From contig NC_010694.1 in the NCBI RefSeq assembly GCF_000026185.1, positions 2,356,001 through 2,420,000 on the forward strand: a stretch of DNA of 64,000 bases. Reading direction: 5' to 3'. This document shows positions 59,667-64,000 of the stretch, piece after piece. The stretch's first letter is position 1; every line of letters begins with the position of its first letter. The translations under genes were made by a program, and so were the position numbers. The DNA is from Erwinia tasmaniensis Et1/99. GTDB lineage: Bacteria; Pseudomonadota; Gammaproteobacteria; Enterobacterales; Enterobacteriaceae. Below the pieces are notes generated by a model. That model ran no database searches and was not told the DNA's origin. It worked only from the letters and a program-made list of their open reading frames with translations.

Positions 59667-60953
59667 TTATGCCAAATGGCTAAGACGGGCCAGCTGTTCG
59701 AAATAATCAGGGAACGTTTTGGCAGTACACTTCGGGTCAAGGATAGTCACCGGACTGGAAGAGAGCGCCACCAGCGAGAAGCACATTGCCATGCGATGAT
59801 CGTTGTAAGTACCGATTTCCGCGAATACGATTTTCGCTGGAGGAGTAATACTAATGAAATCATGCCCCTCTTCAACTTCAGCTCCCACTTTGCGTAACTC
59901 GGTAGCCATCGCTGTCAGACGGTCGGTCTCTTTCACACGCCAGTTATAAATATTGCGCATTACCGTGGTGCCTTGTGCAAATAATGCGGTGGTGGCAATG
60001 GTCATAGCAGCGTCGGGAATATGGTTCATATCCAAATCGACGGCGTTGAGGTCACCACGCGTGCAGGCAATGTAATCATCGCCCCACTCCACGCTGGCAC
60101 CCATTTTTTCCAGTACATCGGCAAAGTGAATATCGCCCTGCATACTGTTACGGCCAATACCGGTCACTTTGACCGTACCGCCTTTGATTGCCGCAGCGGC
60201 CAGAAAGTAAGAAGCAGAAGATGCATCGCCTTCTACCAAATATTCGCGCGTTGCCTGATACTGCTGCTGCCCGCTGATATGGAAAGTATCATAGTCGTTA
60301 TTTTCCACCACTACGCCGAAAGTCGCCATCAGCTTGAGAGTGATATCAATATAAGGTTTAGAAACCAGATCGCCTTTGATCACGATCCGGGTATCATTTG
60401 GCGCCAGCGGTGCGGCCATCAACAACGCGGTCAAAAACTGGCTGGATACGCTACCATTTACCGTGACTTCACCACCGCTGAACCCGCCCTTAACACGCAG
60501 TGGTGGGTAATTCTCCTGCTCAAGATACTCGACTTCGGCCCCCCCCTGGCGTAGGGCATCCACCAAATGTCCTATCGGGCGCTCTTTCATTCGCGGCTCA
60601 CCGGTAAGAACAACATCGCCGTTACCAATACACAATGCTGCCGCAAGCGGGCGCATCGCGGTGCCCGCATTGCCGAGGAAAAGCTCAAGCGGTTCTTTCG
60701 CATTCAGTGGCCCACCCTGACCAACTATCTCGCAGCATGTGCGGTCGGCAGACAGTGAATATTTTACGCCGATCGCCTTCAGCGCATCCAGCATATGACG
60801 CACGTCATCACTATCGAGCAGGTTGGTCAGACGGGTCGTTCCCTCTGCCAGCGCTGCCAGCAATAAGGCACGGTTAGATACGCTCTTGGAGCCAGGAAGG
60901 TTAACGGTGCCGTCGACCAGGGCGATTGGTTGTAACGTCAGGGAATCCTGCAT
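59667..60953 (-). CDS. aroA: 3-phosphoshikimate 1-carboxyvinyltransferase (EPSP synthase)
   Basis: A 428-residue shikimate-pathway enzyme joining shikimate-3-phosphate and PEP. Motifs are [37 protein letters not shown] (the glyphosate-contact region, Gly and Pro positions normal), [30 protein letters not shown] and the late [14 protein letters not shown]. It resembles the naturally sensitive class I enzymes. ATG 60953 gives the E. coli-like start; the frame extends to a TTG at 60971. It is downstream of serC in one operon. Confidence 0.97.
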   Translation of the reverse strand: MQDSLTLQPIALVDGTVNLPGSKSVSNRALLLAALAEGTTRLTNLLDSDDVRHMLDALKAIGVKYSLSADRTCCEIVGQGGPLNAKEPLELFLGNAGTAMRPLAAALCIGNGDVVLTGEPRMKERPIGHLVDALRQGGAEVEYLEQENYPPLRVKGGFSGGEVTVNGSVSSQFLTALLMAAPLAPNDTRIVIKGDLVSKPYIDITLKLMATFGVVVENNDYDTFHISGQQQYQATREYLVEGDASSASYFLAAAAIKGGTVKVTGIGRNSMQGDIHFADVLEKMGASVEWGDDYIACTRGDLNAVDLDMNHIPDAAMTIATTALFAQGTTVMRNIYNWRVKETDRLTAMATELRKVGAEVEEGHDFISITPPAKIVFAEIGTYNDHRMAMCFSLVALSSSPVTILDPKCTAKTFPDYFEQLARLSHLA

Positions 60954-60982
60954 GTGAAACGTATTCTCCAAAATAATTGCAA

Positions 60983-61009
60983 TGAAACCCCGCCGGGAGC
61001 GAGGTTTCA
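60983..61009 (-). terminator. serC-aroA intergenic attenuator hairpin
   Basis: TGAAACC / GGTTTCA outer stem with an inner CGC/GCG and a short loop. Read on the minus strand it is followed by TTGCAATTATTTT, a broken T tract. E. coli has a partial terminator in the same place, lowering aroA relative to serC. Confidence 0.65.
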
Positions 61010-61042
61010 GATGATAAAGCTTGCTACGGTTGCGGATGTACC

Positions 61043-62128
61043 TTAGCCGTGACGACGTTCAAAGTCGATCATAAAGTCGGTCAGCGTTTTCACACCTGCC
61101 AATGGCATAGCGTTGTAGATGGAAGCACGCATGCCACCAACAACCCGATGACCTTTTAAGGCATGTAATCCAGCAGCAAATGACTCTTCAAGGAACAGTT
61201 TATCCAGCGCGGCATCCGCCAGCTGGAACGGCACGTTCATACGTGAACGGTTAGCAACAGCCACATCATTGCGGTAGAAGTCGCTGCTGTCGATAGTGCC
61301 ATACAGCAGGTCGGCTTTCGCCTGATTGCGTTTGTCCAGCTCGCCAACGCCCCCCTGTTCTTTAAGCCATTTGAATACCAGGCCAGACAGATACCACGCA
61401 AAGGTCGGCGGGGTGTTGAACATTGAGTCGTTTTCCGCCAGCACTGTGTAATCAAGGATGGAAGGCAGTTCTTTGCGCGCGTGGCCCAACAAATCTTCAC
61501 GCACCACCACTAACGTTAAGCCAGCAGGGCCGATATTTTTTTGTGCACCGGCGTACAGCACGCCATAACGACTCACGTCAATCGGCGTCGAGAGGATCGT
61601 AGAGGAAAGATCTGCGACGACGGTCTTATCGCCAAAATCAGGCGTTTCATGGATTGCAATGCCGTCAATAGTTTCATTCGGACAAAAATGAACGTAGGCA
61701 GCATCGTCGGAGAGCTCCCAACTGTTCATCGGGCTTATCGCGCGCAGGCCATTTAGCGTAGTTTTTGCATCAATTACATTTGGCGTACAGTATTTTTGCG
61801 CCTCTTTGATTGCGCTGGCTGCCCAATAGCCGCCATCAACATAATCTGCCTTGCCGTGCTGCCCCAGCAAATTTAACGGCACCGCTGCAAACTGTCCACG
61901 CGCACCACCATGACAGAATAAAACTTTGTAGTTTGAGGGGATCTTCAGCAGATCGCGAAAATCTTTTTCGGCCTCTTCAGCAACCTGTATAAATTCTTTA
62001 CTTCGGTGGCTGATCTCCATTACGGAGGTTCCTAAACCACGCCAGTTGCAAAGTTCCTGCTCAGCACGACGAAGCACTTCTACCGGCAACATAGCCGGGC
62101 CAGAGCTAAAATTGAAAATCTGACTCAT
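61043..62128 (-). CDS. serC: Phosphoserine aminotransferase
   Basis: A 361-residue class V PLP aminotransferase that makes 3-phosphoserine, and 4-phosphohydroxythreonine in pyridoxal phosphate synthesis. The PLP Lys197 is in [13 protein letters not shown], preceded by [14 protein letters not shown]. The N-terminal [16 protein letters not shown] and [14 protein letters not shown] phosphate-contact segments are typical. AGGGG precedes the ATG. It is upstream of aroA, linking serine and chorismate synthesis as in E. coli. Confidence 0.98.
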   Translation of the reverse strand: MSQIFNFSSGPAMLPVEVLRRAEQELCNWRGLGTSVMEISHRSKEFIQVAEEAEKDFRDLLKIPSNYKVLFCHGGARGQFAAVPLNLLGQHGKADYVDGGYWAASAIKEAQKYCTPNVIDAKTTLNGLRAISPMNSWELSDDAAYVHFCPNETIDGIAIHETPDFGDKTVVADLSSTILSTPIDVSRYGVLYAGAQKNIGPAGLTLVVVREDLLGHARKELPSILDYTVLAENDSMFNTPPTFAWYLSGLVFKWLKEQGGVGELDKRNQAKADLLYGTIDSSDFYRNDVAVANRSRMNVPFQLADAALDKLFLEESFAAGLHALKGHRVVGGMRASIYNAMPLAGVKTLTDFMIDFERRHG

Positions 62129-62436
62129 TTCCCCTCACCACCTTCAGAACAATCGGTTTAATTCCTTTATCGGTTTTATCATTGCCACCCCATTGCTGCA
62201 ATAATTTATCCGCTAAACATCCTGCAACTACGGGAAGCGCCGCAACAGCTTGTAGGGCAAATGTAACAGAGAACGATATTTTGTGAGGCACTATCCCGAT
62301 CGCGGAATGACCCGCTTCACTTTTCACTGAAATATGGCACTCTTCCCGCCATGAAATTTCCGCTGCTACATAGCGGTTCCAGTGGAAAACCCGTATCATT
62401 GCGCGCTTTCCGCACAATCAATCACGAGTGGACAAA
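62129..62436. other. serC-ycaO divergent intergenic region
   Basis: A 308-base gap. In E. coli ycaP lies between these genes; no trace of a YcaP-like membrane protein frame is visible here. A minus-strand frame of 103 codons spans the gap and overlaps the serC start. It has no family resemblance, so I treat it as chance. The gap must carry the serC and ycaO promoters, but I cannot place them confidently. Confidence 0.5.
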
Positions 62437-64000
62437 ATGACTCAAACTTATATCCCAGGCAAAGACGCCGCGCTGGAAGTTTCCATCGCACGCTTTCAGC
62501 AAAAATTGCAGGATCTCGGCTTCAACATTGAAGAAGCATCGTGGCTGAACCCGGTTCCACACGTCTGGTCAGTCCATATTCGCGATCGAGACTGCCCGCT
62601 ATGTTTCACTAACGGAAAGGGTGCCAGCAAAAAGGCGGCACTGGCCTCTGCGCTGGGTGAATATTTTGAACGTCTGTCCACCAACTATTTCTTTGCAGAT
62701 TTTTGGCTAGGCCAGCAGATCGCCAACGGCGATTTCGTCCATTATCCTGACGAGAAGTGGTTCCCATTGCCGGATGATGATCGGTTGCCCGATGGCATTC
62801 TCGATTCGCGTTTGCGTCAGTTCTATGATCCGGAAAATGAAGTTAGCGCCAGCGATCTGGTCGATCTGCAATCGGGTAATGCTGCACGCGGCATCTGTGC
62901 GCTGCCCTTTACCCGCCAGTCGGATCGGCAAACCGTCTATATTCCGATGAATATTATCGGCAATCTGTATGTGTCAAATGGTATGTCGGCGGGAAATACC
63001 GCCAACGAAGCGCGTGTACAGGGCCTTTCAGAGGTGTTTGAACGCCATATTAAGAACCGTATTATCGCCGAATCCATCAGCCTGCCAACCATTCCACAAG
63101 AAGTCATTAACCGCTATCCCGGCGTAGTGGAAGCAATTGCCACGCTTGAAGCAGAAGGTTTCCCTATCTTCTCTTATGATGCTTCACTAGGCGGTAAGTA
63201 TCCGGTGATCTGCGTAGTGTTGTTCAACCCTGAAAACGGTACCTGTTTTGCCTCGTTCGGGGCGCATCCTGACTTTGGCGTGGCCCTGGAACGTACCGTC
63301 ACCGAACTGTTACAAGGGCGCGGCCTGAAAGATCTGGACGTCTTTACTCCGCCAACCTTCGATGACGAGGAAGTGGCCGAGCATGCCAACCTGGAGACGC
63401 ATTTCATCGACTCAAGCGGGCTGATTTCCTGGGATATGTTTAAGGACGATGCCGATTACGCCTTTGCGGACTGGAGCTTTAAAGGTTCGACTGAAGAAGA
63501 ATTTGCCACGCTGATGGCGATCTTTAAGTCGGAAGATCAGGAAGTTTATATCGCGGATTATGAGCATCTCGATGTTTACGCTTGCCGTATCATCGTTCCG
63601 GGCATGTCAGATATCTACCCGGCAGAAGATCTGCTGCTGGCCAATAACAGTATGGGCGCTTACCTGCGTGACACCCTTCTTAGCCTGCCGGAAAGCCGCT
63701 GGGAACAGGCAGACTATCTGTCGCTGCTAGAACAGCTGGATGAAGATGGCCACGACGACTTCACGCGTGTGCGCGAACTGCTTGGCCTGGCAACCGGTAA
63801 AGATAACGGTTGGTATACGCTGCGTATTGGAGAGCTCAAGTCCATGCTCGCCCTGGCGGGCGGAGATCTGCAACAGGCGCTAATTTGGACCGAATGGACT
63901 ATGGAGTTCAACCAGTCAATTTTCAGTGCAGAACGAGCAAACTACTACCGCTGTCTGCAGACACTACTGCTGCTAAGCCAGGAAGAAGAACGCGACCCGC
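62437..64000 (+). CDS. ycaO: YcaO, ATP-dependent cyclodehydratase-family protein (3' end missing)
   Basis: The first 521 codons of YcaO; E. coli YcaO is about 586 residues, so most of the gene is present. The YcaO fold uses ATP to activate amide backbones. In E. coli the protein assists RimO in beta-methylthiolation of ribosomal protein S12. Visible signatures are GKGASKKAALASALGEYFER, GNTANEARVQGLSEVFERHI (ATP- and metal-binding Glu residues) and FGAHPDFGVALERTVTELLQGRG. Beyond about residue 430 the C-terminal helical repeat region begins. The gene runs off the window. Confidence 0.96.
   Translation, partial: MTQTYIPGKDAALEVSIARFQQKLQDLGFNIEEASWLNPVPHVWSVHIRDRDCPLCFTNGKGASKKAALASALGEYFERLSTNYFFADFWLGQQIANGDFVHYPDEKWFPLPDDDRLPDGILDSRLRQFYDPENEVSASDLVDLQSGNAARGICALPFTRQSDRQTVYIPMNIIGNLYVSNGMSAGNTANEARVQGLSEVFERHIKNRIIAESISLPTIPQEVINRYPGVVEAIATLEAEGFPIFSYDASLGGKYPVICVVLFNPENGTCFASFGAHPDFGVALERTVTELLQGRGLKDLDVFTPPTFDDEEVAEHANLETHFIDSSGLISWDMFKDDADYAFADWSFKGSTEEEFATLMAIFKSEDQEVYIADYEHLDVYACRIIVPGMSDIYPAEDLLLANNSMGAYLRDTLLSLPESRWEQADYLSLLEQLDEDGHDDFTRVRELLGLATGKDNGWYTLRIGELKSMLALAGGDLQQALIWTEWTMEFNQSIFSAERANYYRCLQTLLLLSQEEERDP

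Noticed and set aside
62106..62417. A 103-codon minus-strand frame between serC and ycaO
   Set aside because: Overlaps the serC start and shows no family resemblance. The region must hold two promoters.
1..64000. Mobile elements, prophage, CRISPR, toxin-antitoxin or secretion loci
   Set aside because: No transposase, integrase, repeat-spacer array, tRNA-associated junction or terminal inverted repeats were seen. Gene order is continuous with E. coli throughout.

Overview
This is a stretch of core enterobacterial chromosome. Fifty-three protein-coding genes are recognisable; the first (rlmI) and last (ycaO) are cut by the window edges. Gene content and order match the remembered E. coli K-12 segment from ycaO to rlmI, read in the opposite direction. 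E. coli neighbours not seen here are ycaP (between serC and ycaO), ycaQ (between lpxK and ycaR) and the elf/ycb fimbrial genes (between ssu and pyrD). Protein divergence from E. coli and the moderately GC-rich sequence suggest a related genus, most likely Erwinia/Pantoea (Erwiniaceae). That placement is inference from memory, not a database result. I see no tRNA, rRNA, insertion sequence, prophage or CRISPR array.

Layout. 1-8050: rlmI, hspQ, yccU, yccT, mgsA, helD, yccF-yccS and the competence regulator tfoX. 8051-13704: the SOS inhibitor sulA, ompA, matP, the Lon-like protease ycbZ, fabA and rmf. 13981-21501: a minus-strand operon rlmL-uup-pqiA-pqiB-pqiC. 21625-24495: ycbX, zapC, pyrD. 24752-29024: the sulfonate operon ssuEADCB. 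29084-40897: pepN, pncB, asnS, ompF, aspC, gloC and the peptidoglycan pair mepK and ldtD. 41070-48331: cmoM-mukF-mukE-mukB. 48459-56442: elyC, ycbJ, kdsB-ycaR, and comEC-msbA-lpxK. 56641-62128: serC-aroA, then cmk, rpsA and ihfB. From 62437: ycaO.

The window carries several coherent functions. Chromosome organisation and division: MukBEF, MatP, ZapC, SulA, IHF-beta. Envelope building: OmpA, OmpF, KdsB, LpxK, MsbA, PqiABC, LdtD, MepK, ElyC. Lipid synthesis: FabA. Sulfur scavenging: Ssu. Chorismate, serine, aspartate, NAD and pyrimidine metabolism: AroA, SerC, AspC, PncB, PyrD. Regulatory DNA that can be read directly includes a LexA box at sulA, FadR and FabR operators around the fabA promoter, a pyrD leader of the nucleotide-sensing type, a sigma-32-like promoter at hspQ, OmpA and OmpF leaders resembling E. 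coli, and many intrinsic terminators.

I found no convincing new multi-gene system. The observations most worth a second look are small: YcbJ, which resembles an aminoglycoside phosphotransferase but lacks its catalytic aspartates; a perfect 38-bp palindrome between aspC and gloC; an unexplained 70-codon frame facing sulA; and a 259-bp possible gene scar between ycaR and lpxK.
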